Translations under genes and position numbers: made by a program
The notes under the pieces: generated by a model
What the model saw: the letters and a program-made list of their open reading frames with translations, nothing else
What the model was told of the DNA's origin: nothing
The model's database searches: none
Assembly (NCBI GenBank): GCA_019359445.1
Contig: JAHHHJ010000005.1
Coordinates: 62,001 to 126,000 of the forward strand
DNA: 64,000 bases
Direction: 5' to 3'
Source of the DNA: Kastovskya adunca ATA6-11-RM4
GTDB lineage: Bacteria > Cyanobacteriota > Cyanobacteriia > Cyanobacteriales > Coleofasciculaceae
Shown here: positions 26,680 to 35,574 of the stretch, piece after piece
Layout: every line of letters starts with the position of its first letter
Position numbering within the stretch: the stretch's first letter is position 1

Positions 26680-27580
26680 GTTGACTGACAAATCTTCGGT
26701 TTGCCTTATTGTTCACCAGGAAATAAACTTCCTGGCTCAAGGCTAAAGTCATCTTCATAGGATTAAAACGCATTTAGGGCTATCTAAATGGGCTTAGGCT
26801 ATTGGCTCAAAAGTCATTCTGGGCGGATAAGCAACGAATCTTTAGGCTTTTAGCACCTTTGTCAGTCAACCAGGCTAATCACTAGTTAACCCGTTTATGC
26901 TTGTCTTTTTATATCCCCTCCCCCACATTTTCTTCTATATTACTGTCGGCTTCCTACATTTTTTAGTAAATCTTTCCCAAGAAATTCACAAGTTCTTCAC
27001 TTTTTTCATTAATTCGGAAAGATACCTTGACAACAAGAATCAGAACTTGAACTTTTTTGGGGTGCAAGATTTTATGAGAGTACTGATTGTTGAAAAGGAG
27101 CGATCGCTTACAAAGGAGCTTCTAAAAGATCTCAACAAGCACAACTACCTAAGGAGTAAGTATTATTTGTTAGCCATGTTATTGACATACTCTCCCCTTT
27201 GTATCCCTCTGCGTTAAAGAATGCAGAAGTTAGAAGCTTGTTGAGCAAGATGTAAGCATCAAATGAATTTAGCTACAGATTATTTTCTGTAATTAGATCA
27301 TTTATTTACAATTACTAATCTAAGCCAAATAAATTTTTTATATAGAGAATTCTCTATGGTTTGCATATCGATTATGAATATGACGGTTGCCGGAAGCGCA
27401 AAGCTTTGTATTTAAAAGCTTTGGTGGTTTCAAAAGTATTTCCAATGAATTAATCCTCTAGCTATAAAGTTTACTTTTGGTTGACGAACAACTAAGCTGT
27501 TTGAAAAGATTAAAACAAACTTAAGTAAACAAACGACTTAGATTCTTAGCTGGATCGGGTAAGCGTCTAGTGCGTTTGAA
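26680..27580. other. A+T-rich gene-poor region before ndhF
   Basis: About 900 bases with only a truncated receiver-like frame (27074-27217, annotated separately). The rest is A+T-rich and holds the upstream region of the ndhF operon. Motif CAAAGCTTTG recurs as a near palindrome around 27400-27425. A LysR-type (NdhR/CmpR) site could lie here, but no specific match was confirmed. Confidence 0.45.
27074..27217 (+). pseudogene. Truncated response-regulator receiver fragment
   Basis: Starts MRVLIVEKERSLTKELLKDL, the beta-1/alpha-1 unit of an OmpR-type receiver, except that the usual acidic pair has become K-E. After 26 residues the similarity ends and the frame runs out in unrelated residues to a stop at 27217. 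No beta-3 phosphoacceptor is present, so it cannot function as a regulator. It is probably the decayed 5' end of a lost gene. A sequence starting TTATTGACATACTCTCCCC follows and may be an IS-type end. Confidence 0.45.
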
Positions 27581-29443
27581 GTGACGAATGACTTAGAAGT
27601 GATGCCAATTCCTCAACTTTTTGTCGATACCATCTGGTTAGTACCTTGCTACGCCTTAATTGGTGCGATCGCCGCCATACCCTGGTCGCCTGGAATTATT
27701 CGCCTCACCGGGCCAAGACCATCAGGATATATCAATCTCTTGATGACTCTATTGGGATTTGTTCACAGCGTGATCGCGCTGCAAGCCATTTGGAACCAGC
27801 CTCCCCAACATATTGCCTTTACCTGGTTCTCCACGACGGGGTTAGATTTCATCATCCCTATTGAAATTTCTACCGTCACAGTGGGCGCACTTATTTTAGT
27901 TACAGGTTTGAACCTACTCTCACAGACCTACGCCATCGGTTACATGGAGATGGATTGGGGATGGGCGCGTTTCTACACCTTGTTAGCCCTGTTTGAAGCG
28001 GGAATGTCTGCCCTTGCCCTATGCAACTCCCTCTTCTTTAGCTATGTAATTTTGGAAATCCTCACCTTAGGGACTTACCTCCTAATCGGACTGTGGTTTA
28101 ATCAGTCGTTGGTGGTGACAGGGGCGAGAGATGCCTTCTTAACAAAGCGGGTTGGAGACTTGGTGCTGCTGATGGGGGTGGTGGCGTTGTATCCCATCGC
28201 CGGAACCTGGGATTTTTCTGAGTTGGCAGTGTGGGCACAAACAGCGAACTTAGACCCGAAAGTCGCCACGCTGTTAGGTTTAGCCTTAATTGCGGGCCCG
28301 ATGGGTAAATGCGCTCAATTTCCGTTGCACCTCTGGTTAGATGAAGCGATGGAAGGGCCATTACCCTCAACGATTTTGCGGAACTCTGTGGTGGTGGCAA
28401 CAGGGGCTTGGGTGCTGGTGAAACTGGAACCTGTATTAGCCCTTTCTCCCTTTGTTTTATCCGTAACGGTAGGAATTGGTGCGGTAACAGCCCTTGGGGG
28501 AAGCTTGATTGCGATCGCCCAAATTGATATCAAACGCGCCTTATCTTATTCCGTTAGTGCCTACATGGGTTTGGTATTCATTGCCGTGGGAATGCAGCAA
28601 ACGGAAGCCGCACTGCTACTGGTACTGACCCATGCAGTAGCGATCGCCCTTTTGGTAATGAGTATCGGTGCCGTGATTTGGAGTAGCATCACCCAAGATC
28701 TCACGCAGCTCGGTGGCTTATGGTCGCGCCGACCTGTATCCGCACTTGCCTTCATTACCGGAATTTTGGGGTTGATTGCCTTTCCTCCCTTTGGTAGCTT
28801 TTGGGCATTATTACAGCTAGCGGATGGGTTATGGGCGACGAAACCTTGGTTAGTCGGTGTTTTATTAGTCGTTAATTTGCTGACAGCTTTTAGCTTGACT
28901 CGCGTGTTCTGTTTGGTATTTGGCGGTAAACCAAAGCAAATGGCAGTGCGATCGCCAGAAGTACATTGGCCAATGACGTTCCCGATGATGCTCTTGCTGG
29001 GGTTCGTCTTACACCTCCCCTTAGTCTTGCAAAGCTTATCTCTACTACCCGACTGGGCAATCCTCAACAAAGACCTTGCCCTACTGCTGATTTGGTCTAC
29101 TATCTTCGGTTGCAGCATCAGTGCAGTGGTCTACCTAGGCAACACATTACCAAAGCCCGTGCAGCTTCCCTGGAAACCATTGCAAGACTTGTTAGCGTAT
29201 GACTTTTACACTGCCAAACTGTATCGCCTGAGTATTGTCTTTGCCGTTGATTTGGTTTCCAAAATTACCTCTTGGTTTGACCGCCACATTGTTGATGGTG
29301 CAGTTAATTTTGTTGGACTAGCTACTATTTTTGGTGGACAAAGCTTGCGGTACAACGTCACAGGACAAACTCAATTTTATGCCCTAACCATTTTGCTAGC
29401 TGTCTCGCTTTTTCTGGGCTTGCTAACAGTTGGATGGGTTTAA
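27581..29443 (+). CDS. ndhF: NDH-1 subunit NdhF of the CO2-uptake type (NdhF3/F4)
   Basis: 620 residues from GTG 27581; the ATG at 27602 (starting MPIPQLFVDTIWLVP) is an equally good or better start. Polytopic NuoL/Mrp-type proton channel: GVALYPIAGTWDFSELAVWA, GKCAQFPLHLWLDEAMEGP (conserved K and WL in the channel) and YSVSAYMGLVFIAVGMQQTE. It is followed by ndhD and a cup gene, the arrangement of the NDH-1MS complexes that hydrate CO2 to bicarbonate with electrons from the thylakoid chain. Whether it is F3 (inducible) or F4 (constitutive) is not settled; no ndhR or cupS flanks it, which leans towards F4. Confidence 0.93.
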   Translation: MTNDLEVMPIPQLFVDTIWLVPCYALIGAIAAIPWSPGIIRLTGPRPSGYINLLMTLLGFVHSVIALQAIWNQPPQHIAFTWFSTTGLDFIIPIEISTVTVGALILVTGLNLLSQTYAIGYMEMDWGWARFYTLLALFEAGMSALALCNSLFFSYVILEILTLGTYLLIGLWFNQSLVVTGARDAFLTKRVGDLVLLMGVVALYPIAGTWDFSELAVWAQTANLDPKVATLLGLALIAGPMGKCAQFPLHLWLDEAMEGPLPSTILRNSVVVATGAWVLVKLEPVLALSPFVLSVTVGIGAVTALGGSLIAIAQIDIKRALSYSVSAYMGLVFIAVGMQQTEAALLLVLTHAVAIALLVMSIGAVIWSSITQDLTQLGGLWSRRPVSALAFITGILGLIAFPPFGSFWALLQLADGLWATKPWLVGVLLVVNLLTAFSLTRVFCLVFGGKPKQMAVRSPEVHWPMTFPMMLLLGFVLHLPLVLQSLSLLPDWAILNKDLALLLIWSTIFGCSISAVVYLGNTLPKPVQLPWKPLQDLLAYDFYTAKLYRLSIVFAVDLVSKITSWFDRHIVDGAVNFVGLATIFGGQSLRYNVTGQTQFYALTILLAVSLFLGLLTVGWV

Positions 29444-29575
29444 ACTAAAGCTTTGTTTCCTAGGTTTTTAGTTTGGAAACGAACTCCAAGCCTACATAGA
29501 GAAGCACGAGTTAGCCCTGATAAATTAATTTCACTAATCCCTTAAAAACGCTTTGGAAGGAGTCAAATTAAGTTA

Positions 29576-31123
29576 ATGCTGAGTACCTTAATCTGGTTGC
29601 CCGTGCTGGGGGCGCTAATTGTTGGGTTTTCGCCTGGAACTATATCAGCAAAGCGACTACGGTTTGTAGCGTTAGCGATCGCTACTGTGATCTTACTGCT
29701 GACGCTTTGGTTGGGAAGCCAGTTCAACCAAGGCATGGCAGGATTGCAGATGCAGGAGTATCTTCCCTGGATTCCCCAACTCGGCTTAACCTATCGCTTG
29801 GGCATTGATGGCTTATCTTTTCCCTTGGTAGCATTAAGCGGTTTGTTGACCTGGATTGCCCTCTATGGCACTGGCGAAGCCGTTGCCCGTCCCCGGCTTT
29901 ATTACGCCTTGGTTTTGCTCGTCAATGCCGCCTTAGCTGGGGCATTTCTCTCGCAGAATTTGCTGCTATTCATCCTCTTCTACGAAGTAGAACTCATCCC
30001 CTTGTACTTGCTAATTAGTATCTGGGGAGGGCCAAAGCGGGGTTACGCAGCAACGAAATTTCTTATCTATACGGCAGTTTCAGGAATTTTGATTCTGGTA
30101 GCGTTCCTAGGGATAACCTGGTTAAGCGGATCTAGCAGCTTTGATTATGCGTCGATTGTTACTCAGGGCTTACCCCAACAAACGCAACTGATTCTCCTCA
30201 CCCTGCTGCTGATTGGCTTTGGCATCAAAATCCCTCTGGTTCCCCTCCACACCTGGTTACCCGATGCTTATGTGGAAGCGTCTCCTCCCGTTGCTATTCT
30301 TTTAGGGGGGATTCTCGCCAAGCTCGGAACCTATGGCTTGGTGCGGTTTGGGTTGGGGCTATTTCCCGACGCGTGGGCGACTGTTGCCCCTGGACTCTCA
30401 GTTATTGGGGTAGTGAGTGTATTGTATGGAGCATTAAGCGCGATCGCCCAAAAAGATATTAAGCGCATGGTTGCTTACAGTTCCATCGGTCACATGGGCT
30501 ACATCCTCGTTGCAGCGGCGGCGGGTACACCAATGAGTCTAGTCGGTGCGGTTTCTCAAATGGTCGCCCACGGCTTAATCCTGGCAATCCTCTTCTATCT
30601 CGTTGGCATTATTGAGAACAAAGTCGGCACCCGCGAACTGGATGTTCTCAACGGCTTAATGAACCCGATTCGTGGCTTACCTCTTGTCAGCGCCCTCTTA
30701 ATTCTTGGAGGAATGGCAAGCGCGGGAATTCCCGGACTCGTCGGCTTTATCGCAGAATTTCTCGTTTTTCAAGGTAGCTTTTCAGTATTCCCTATTCCTA
30801 CCCTGCTTTGCGTCCTTGCTAGCGGCTTAACAGCTGTTTACTTCGTCATCCTCCTAAACCGCACCTGCTTCGGCAAACTCGACAACAAAATCGCCTACTT
30901 CCCTAAAGTGAAGTGGCAAGAACATACTCCCGCCTTAGTCTTGGCAGCAACCATATTCTTCTTAGGCATTCAACCTACTTGGTTAGTGCGTTGGAGCGAA
31001 CCCACCATCGCCGCAATGGTAGCAGCCATACCCCCCCAACCGAATCAAAAAATTATCCTAAACCCTGACTTCAATTCAGAACTACCCGCAGTAATTCCTA
31101 CTGTAGACAGTCAAACCTTTTAA
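29576..31123 (+). CDS. ndhD: NDH-1 subunit NdhD of the CO2-uptake type (NdhD3/D4)
   Basis: 515 residues, about fourteen helices, NuoM family. Landmarks are RLGIDGLSFPLVALSGLLTW, the channel region IKIPLVPLHTWLPDAYVEA and KDIKRMVAYSSIGHMGYIL. It lies 132 bases after ndhF and before cup in the same direction. The AAGGAG before the ATG is a good ribosome site. With NdhF and Cup it forms the distal proton-pumping arm of the CO2-uptake NDH-1. Confidence 0.95.
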   Translation: MLSTLIWLPVLGALIVGFSPGTISAKRLRFVALAIATVILLLTLWLGSQFNQGMAGLQMQEYLPWIPQLGLTYRLGIDGLSFPLVALSGLLTWIALYGTGEAVARPRLYYALVLLVNAALAGAFLSQNLLLFILFYEVELIPLYLLISIWGGPKRGYAATKFLIYTAVSGILILVAFLGITWLSGSSSFDYASIVTQGLPQQTQLILLTLLLIGFGIKIPLVPLHTWLPDAYVEASPPVAILLGGILAKLGTYGLVRFGLGLFPDAWATVAPGLSVIGVVSVLYGALSAIAQKDIKRMVAYSSIGHMGYILVAAAAGTPMSLVGAVSQMVAHGLILAILFYLVGIIENKVGTRELDVLNGLMNPIRGLPLVSALLILGGMASAGIPGLVGFIAEFLVFQGSFSVFPIPTLLCVLASGLTAVYFVILLNRTCFGKLDNKIAYFPKVKWQEHTPALVLAATIFFLGIQPTWLVRWSEPTIAAMVAAIPPQPNQKIILNPDFNSELPAVIPTVDSQTF

Positions 31124-31130
31124 AAAAGGA

Positions 31131-31173
31131 AACTTTGCTCCGGTTCCCCCCTTTTTTAGGGGGGCTAGGGGGG
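31131..31173 (+). repeat. Dispersed palindromic repeat (CCCCCC...GGGGGGCTAGGGGGG)
   Basis: Directly after ndhD, ACTTTG-CTCCG-GTT is followed by C6, TTTTTTA, G6, CTAG and G6. A second copy, with the same flank and arm sequences, is at 58485-58528. Such G/C-run palindromes are dispersed in many cyanobacterial genomes. Here it could also slow transcription between ndhD and cup. Confidence 0.6.
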
Positions 31174-31228
31174 ATCTCACCGAAAGCTTCCCAAAAAAAT
31201 TATTATTCCCAGAAACTGAAAAAAGACT

Positions 31229-32521
31229 ATGACTAGTGCTGCTGCAACTAAAACGAAGTTACCACCTTCCCAGCATGAATTTGCTGACATCATTCACCGC
31301 CTAGAAGCAGGCGGCGCAATGCTGCCAGATACGCCAGAAAACCTGATGCAGATCATCGGCATTTACAAAGCCTATGCAGTGCCGATGGATTTCTACTGGC
31401 GCGACCTACTTTATATTGCCGAACGAGTATTTCTAGAACCGTTTCCCTTTTTTAAATACTTTCTGCCTGAAGAATATTTAGAACTGCACAATCACTACGC
31501 AGGCGATGATGCCGACTTGCGGATTTGGCGAGGGGAAGCCACCGCCCATCCGGAATTATTAGCTTTTATGGAAAAAGGTGAAACCTTCAAAGCGCCGAAG
31601 CTATTTCATCACTTATGGCACGACCGGATAAACATGGAATTTGCCGAAGCCTGTATGCGGGCGATGCTTTGGCATAGAGATATGGGTGGAAAGTTCGACC
31701 CCTATCTAGATACCCCAGAATACAAAGCCGCTGCCGATAAAGCGATTAAAGCCTACTTCCAAGGCAATCCGGCAATGCTGGGTCTCTACAAGTTGTTCCC
31801 AGAAATGTTCATCGAACAGGTGCGGCAGCTATCCTACTACAGCAACTTGGGCTTGTTCTGGGAAGTGATGGCTCCGGTGTTCTTTGAAATGTCTGACCTT
31901 TATGATGAAGGCAAAATTACCAGCGTCCCAGAGGCAATGGACTTTCTGGTTAATGGGATTTTTGTGATCGCGGGTCGTCCCATTTATCACCACGTCTATA
32001 TTCGCGGCGAACTTTACGAAATTATCCCCAAATCTTGCGGCTTTACTTGGCTTTATGAAGCCGCACTTCCTTACGTAGAAGCTGTATTTTACCGGACTGC
32101 TCCCTTTCGGGGAACCAAGTCTTACAATGCTCAGGCAGAGCAGGTTCCTGAAGACCAAAAGGACTTCCACTTCGGAATTCTCTACGCGGATGTCTTCCCC
32201 GTCGGGACGGCTGGCATTCCACCGACACAGCTAATGCAAGATATGCTCCACTTTCTCCCCCCTTACTTGGTGGAGTATTATCACCAGCATTGCCGGGGTA
32301 AGGATGACATCCTAATTCAGCTAGGGGTTACTTTCCAACGCTCGATGTACTGCGTCACGTCCGCTGTAATTCAAGCCTTGCGGACGGCGCTACTTTATCC
32401 CTTGGATGACTCCAACCCGAAGCATCTGCAAGCCAATCGAGCCTTCTTTGAGGCGCAATTAGACCGCTTCAAGCGTCCAGAAGCTCGTTTGCGCGATATT
32501 CAAAATCAGGAGTATCGCTAA
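31229..32521 (+). CDS. cup: CO2 hydration protein CupA/CupB (ChpX/ChpY family)
   Basis: 430 residues, soluble. The family core is highly conserved: RLEAGGAMLPDTPENLMQII, AVPMDFYWRDLLYIAE, AGDDADLRIWRG, FHHLWHDRINMEFAEACM and GTKSYNAQAEQVP. Cup proteins dock on NdhF/NdhD and act as the carbonic-anhydrase-like centre converting CO2 to bicarbonate. Several conserved His and Asp residues may hold the zinc. No cupS follows, so a constitutive CupB-type complex is slightly favoured, but this is unproven. A 47-codon degenerate copy of the 3' end lies at 33.4 kb. Confidence 0.93.
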   Translation: MTSAAATKTKLPPSQHEFADIIHRLEAGGAMLPDTPENLMQIIGIYKAYAVPMDFYWRDLLYIAERVFLEPFPFFKYFLPEEYLELHNHYAGDDADLRIWRGEATAHPELLAFMEKGETFKAPKLFHHLWHDRINMEFAEACMRAMLWHRDMGGKFDPYLDTPEYKAAADKAIKAYFQGNPAMLGLYKLFPEMFIEQVRQLSYYSNLGLFWEVMAPVFFEMSDLYDEGKITSVPEAMDFLVNGIFVIAGRPIYHHVYIRGELYEIIPKSCGFTWLYEAALPYVEAVFYRTAPFRGTKSYNAQAEQVPEDQKDFHFGILYADVFPVGTAGIPPTQLMQDMLHFLPPYLVEYYHQHCRGKDDILIQLGVTFQRSMYCVTSAVIQALRTALLYPLDDSNPKHLQANRAFFEAQLDRFKRPEARLRDIQNQEYR

Positions 32522-32538
32522 TTGGGTTAGTGCCGCTC

Positions 32539-32571
32539 AGATCCCCGACTTCTTCAAGAAGTCAGGGATCT
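32539..32571. repeat. Dispersed stem-loop between cup and the convergent gene
   Basis: AGATCCC-C-GACTTCTT and AAGAAGTC-A-GGGATCT pair with one C/A mismatch and a two-base loop, giving about 15 bp. Similar GATCCCCGACTTCTT hairpins are, in my recollection, common repeats in cyanobacteria. It lies in the 53-base gap between two convergent genes, so it may end both transcripts. Confidence 0.55.
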
Positions 32572-32574
32572 ACA

Positions 32575-33231
32575 TCAAGTTGCTCTAAACCTCTGTAACG
32601 GAGGACGCAGGCACAGATAGGCTAGTGGGCCAAACAACGGCACTAATGCCACCAGCCAAAAGAGTTGAGAATTGCTGGTCAAGCCCCGACGTGCCATATC
32701 GTCGCTCAATAACGTTGGGTAGGGAAACAGCAGTGCAAACAGGCAAAACGCCAGAGTCATAGCGTGAATGAAACGATTGGTTAGAAACTCTTGCACAAAG
32801 GCAGACCAATCTCCAAAGAACAACGCAAAGACAAGCAGAATAACGGTGCTGACTGTCAAAATCGCTCCAGTCGTTCGCGAATCTAGTAACGCTAACCAGG
32901 CATCTTTTTCTCCAGAGAAACTTTGATTCGGTTCGCGTAGTGCTAGGTAGGGAATCAGTGCGATCGTTCCCGATGCTACAGACGCCAGTATGAAAGCCCA
33001 GGCAGGTAATCGCTGCATCCTGCCATCAGTAAAGACTAGACAACTGTAGATCAAAATCCAGATGCCGATCATACTGAATAACGACACAATTACCGGATTA
33101 ATACTCGGTATTTGTCCTGCAAACAGGGTCTGAATGGGTTGGAAGGTATCCGGCTGTAGCGGAGGAGCAAACAGCAGCACGTAGACGATAAATCCCAGCC
33201 ACACTAACCAAAGCAAAAGTTTTCGTCCCAT
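32575..33231 (-). CDS. Polytopic membrane protein, hypothetical
   Basis: 218 residues from the ATG at 33231, which is preceded by a GGAGAA ribosome site. A GTG at 33294 would add 21 polar residues and is less likely. About six transmembrane segments are visible: LLLWLVWLGFIVYVLLF, IVSLFSMIGIWILIYSC, WAFILASVASGTIALIPYL, ILTVSTVILLVFALFF, FIHAMTLAFCLFALLFPYP and LFWLVALVPLFGPLAYLCL. I recognise no named family. It separates the cup gene from the cup 3' fragment. Confidence 0.7.
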   Translation of the reverse strand: MGRKLLLWLVWLGFIVYVLLFAPPLQPDTFQPIQTLFAGQIPSINPVIVSLFSMIGIWILIYSCLVFTDGRMQRLPAWAFILASVASGTIALIPYLALREPNQSFSGEKDAWLALLDSRTTGAILTVSTVILLVFALFFGDWSAFVQEFLTNRFIHAMTLAFCLFALLFPYPTLLSDDMARRGLTSNSQLFWLVALVPLFGPLAYLCLRPPLQRFRAT

Positions 33232-33377
33232 TTTCTCCAAGTCTCGAAGCGATTTCACGCCTCTATTGTTGAGGCTTGGTCTAAGTTCAAACACTTTCTC
33301 AGGACGGATTGCTAAGTTGGACTTTGTATAAAAGTCAGTTTTTGCACGGTAAAAATCTATCCAGACCCAACACCATC

Positions 33378-33532
33378 CTTCAAGAGTTTTGATGCGGACG
33401 GCGCTACTTCATCCCTTGGATGATCCCAACCCGCAGCCTCTACAAGCTAATCGAGCCTTCTTTGAGGAGCTAGACTGCTTTAAACGTCCAAAAGCTCGTT
33501 TGCGCGATATTCAATGTCAGGAGTATCGCTAA
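33378..33532 (+). pseudogene. Decayed copy of the 3' end of the cup gene
   Basis: Translated from 33393 the frame reads RTALLHPLDDPNPQPLQ and ends RLRDIQCQEYR with a TAA at 33530-33532. This aligns with the last 47 codons of the cup gene (RTALLYPLDDSNPKHLQ ... RLRDIQNQEYR), with one codon lost and about ten changes. Upstream similarity ends near 33378. There is no start codon or 5' part. It is either a partial tandem duplication or the tail of a second cup gene that was deleted; the inverted membrane-protein gene lies between the two copies. Confidence 0.88.
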
Positions 33533-33606
33533 AAGCTAAGGGGTAATGGAGAAAAACCACTAGCCCTTAGCTAAAAGATTAATTAGTAGATTAGCTACTC
33601 GCTCAA

Positions 33607-34005
33607 TTACGCTTTCTTTTCAAATTCCAGAGCAGCAGAGTTCATGCAGTAGCGCTGACCTGTTGGCTGAGGCCCGTCATTAAAAACGTGACCCAAATGA
33701 GCATCACAGTTAGCACAGACGACTTCCGTTCTTCGCATGAATAGGGCGCGGTCTTCTTCTTCCTTGACGCTGTCTTCACTGACTGCTGCCCAGAAACTCG
33801 GCCAACCCGTACCAGAGTCGTACTTAGTCTCAGAGGTAAACAGGGGATTACCACAGCAGACGCATTTATAAACACCTGTCTCTTTGCGGTCATGGTGTTC
33901 GCCTGTAAAGGCGCGTTCCGTCCCCTTTTTTCTCGTTACTTGAAACTGTTGTGGGGTGAGTTGTTGCTGCCACTCTTGATCAGATTTTTGTACTTTGTTG
34001 ACCAT
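33607..34005 (-). CDS. msrB: Peptide-methionine (R)-S-oxide reductase
   Basis: 132 residues. Zinc ligands C48/C51 (CVCCGNPLF) and C97/C100 (CANCDAHLG); catalytic cysteine C120 in QRYCMNSAAL. GTGWPSFW and HLGHVFNDGP are family signatures. It repairs methionine-R-sulphoxide in oxidised proteins, relevant to photosynthetic oxidative stress. It is divergent from gcvT, about 390 bases away. Confidence 0.96.
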   Translation of the reverse strand: MVNKVQKSDQEWQQQLTPQQFQVTRKKGTERAFTGEHHDRKETGVYKCVCCGNPLFTSETKYDSGTGWPSFWAAVSEDSVKEEEDRALFMRRTEVVCANCDAHLGHVFNDGPQPTGQRYCMNSAALEFEKKA

Positions 34006-34394
34006 TTGTTAATACTTATTTTTAGGAATTCTGTGAAGTGTTCTGGTTCACAACAAAAGCGTGAGAACATTCCACAATTTAATTTTAAGGGTGACTCAAC
34101 ATCAATGCAGGTGAGGATTGCCGACATCTGAACAGATATCGTAGGTTTAGGGGCTTGATTGACTGACAAAAACCCTACACGTCTTGATTTACCCATTTGT
34201 TGGCGTCTGCTGTCCGGAAACCTCATAAATCACCAAAAGTATGAGCTGCGTTGGATTCCACGCTGTTCAACTCCATCTACTCAAAAAAATTTGTCAGTCA
34301 GGAGGCAAAACGAAGCCTAAATCCTTGTTAATAACAGGACTTTGATCTGGCTTCTCCTAAGATGAAAGATATTTAACGGCAATTTGGAAAATCA
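34006..34394. other. Divergent spacer between msrB and gcvT
   Basis: 389 bases with promoters for both genes. No glycine-riboswitch core was seen, although gcv genes sometimes carry one. No convincing short gene was found. Confidence 0.5.
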
Positions 34395-35543
34395 GTGGCA
34401 GAGTCAAAAGCAGCGCAAACCGAAACCCCCCTCCTTTCCCGGACGCCTCTCTACGAACTGGCGCTAGAGCAACAAGCTCGCCTCACGGCCTTTTCGGGCT
34501 GGGAAATGCCCGTGCAGTTTGGCGGTATCACCTCAGAACATGAAGCCGTGCGAACATCAGCCGGGATGTTTGATATTTCCCATATGGGGAAGTTTGCGTT
34601 GAAAGGTAGGCAACTGTTAGAACATTTGCAGCCTTTGGTACCTTCCGACTTAACTCGTCTGAAAGCCGGGGAAGCGCAGTACACGGTTTTGTTAAATCCT
34701 CAAGCTGGCATTATTGACGACATCATTATCTACTACCAGGGAGATGGTGAAGCAGGGGAAAAGCGAGGAATGATGATTGTTAATGCGGCAACTTGCACAC
34801 GAGACAAAGCTTGGTTGTTGGGGCATTTAGAAGGTACTTCGGTGGAGTTGCAAGACTTGACTAAAGACAAGATTTTGATTGCTGTACAGGGAGCGCGAGC
34901 TGTGGGTTTGCTTCAGCAGTTTGTGCAGGAAGATTTAACGTCGATTAAAGCTTTTGGGCATCTGGAGGCGACGGTGTTAGGAAAGCCTGGGTTTATTGCC
35001 CGGACTGGTTATACGGGTGAGGATGGCTTTGAAGTAATGGTAGAGCCAGATGTGGGGTTGGAATTATGGCGATCGCTTTTTACGGCTGGTGTCGTTCCCT
35101 GCGGTTTGGGGGCGAGAGATACGCTACGGCTGGAAGCGGCGATGGCACTTTACGGGCAAGATATCGACGAAACCACAACTCCCTTAGAAGCGGGTTTGGG
35201 TTGGTTGGTGCATCTAGACAGTAAAGGGGACTTTATCGGGCGTTCGATTCTGGAACAACAAAAGTCTCAGGGAGTGGAAAAGCGCCTAGTAGGACTAGAG
35301 ATGCAAGGGCGCTACATTGCTCGTCATGGCTACCCAGTTTTGTCAGATGGGAAAGTTGTAGGAGAAGTGACTAGCGGGACAATGTCATTAACCTTGGGAA
35401 AAGCGATCGCGCTCGCTTATATCCCCACGACGCTCTCAAAAGTCGGTCAGCCATTAGAGGTAGAAATTCGCGGCAAAACTTACCCCGCCGTTGTAGTCAA
35501 AAAGCCATTCTATCGTTCGCCGAGTCGCCTGATTAGTAAATAA
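34395..35543 (+). CDS. gcvT: Aminomethyltransferase (glycine cleavage T protein)
   Basis: 382 residues from a GTG at 34395. GcvT transfers the methylene from the H-protein arm to tetrahydrofolate and releases ammonia. Signatures are FSGWEMPVQFGGI, ISHMGKFALKG, TGYTGEDGFEVMV and LGARDTLRLEAAMALYGQD. Cyanobacteria use the glycine cleavage system to recycle photorespiratory glycine. gcvH and gcvP follow in the same direction, but an IS-like remnant of roughly 550 bases separates gcvT from gcvH. Confidence 0.97.
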   Translation: MAESKAAQTETPLLSRTPLYELALEQQARLTAFSGWEMPVQFGGITSEHEAVRTSAGMFDISHMGKFALKGRQLLEHLQPLVPSDLTRLKAGEAQYTVLLNPQAGIIDDIIIYYQGDGEAGEKRGMMIVNAATCTRDKAWLLGHLEGTSVELQDLTKDKILIAVQGARAVGLLQQFVQEDLTSIKAFGHLEATVLGKPGFIARTGYTGEDGFEVMVEPDVGLELWRSLFTAGVVPCGLGARDTLRLEAAMALYGQDIDETTTPLEAGLGWLVHLDSKGDFIGRSILEQQKSQGVEKRLVGLEMQGRYIARHGYPVLSDGKVVGEVTSGTMSLTLGKAIALAYIPTTLSKVGQPLEVEIRGKTYPAVVVKKPFYRSPSRLISK

Positions 35544-35574
35544 GCAATACCTCTCAATAACAATTAATTCACGA

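Noticed and set aside
28561-29118. A 185-codon minus-strand frame inside ndhF
   Set aside because: Antisense to a conserved membrane-protein frame, with low-complexity basic translation.
34006-34394. Glycine riboswitch before gcvT
   Set aside because: The conserved riboswitch core was looked for and not found in this spacer.
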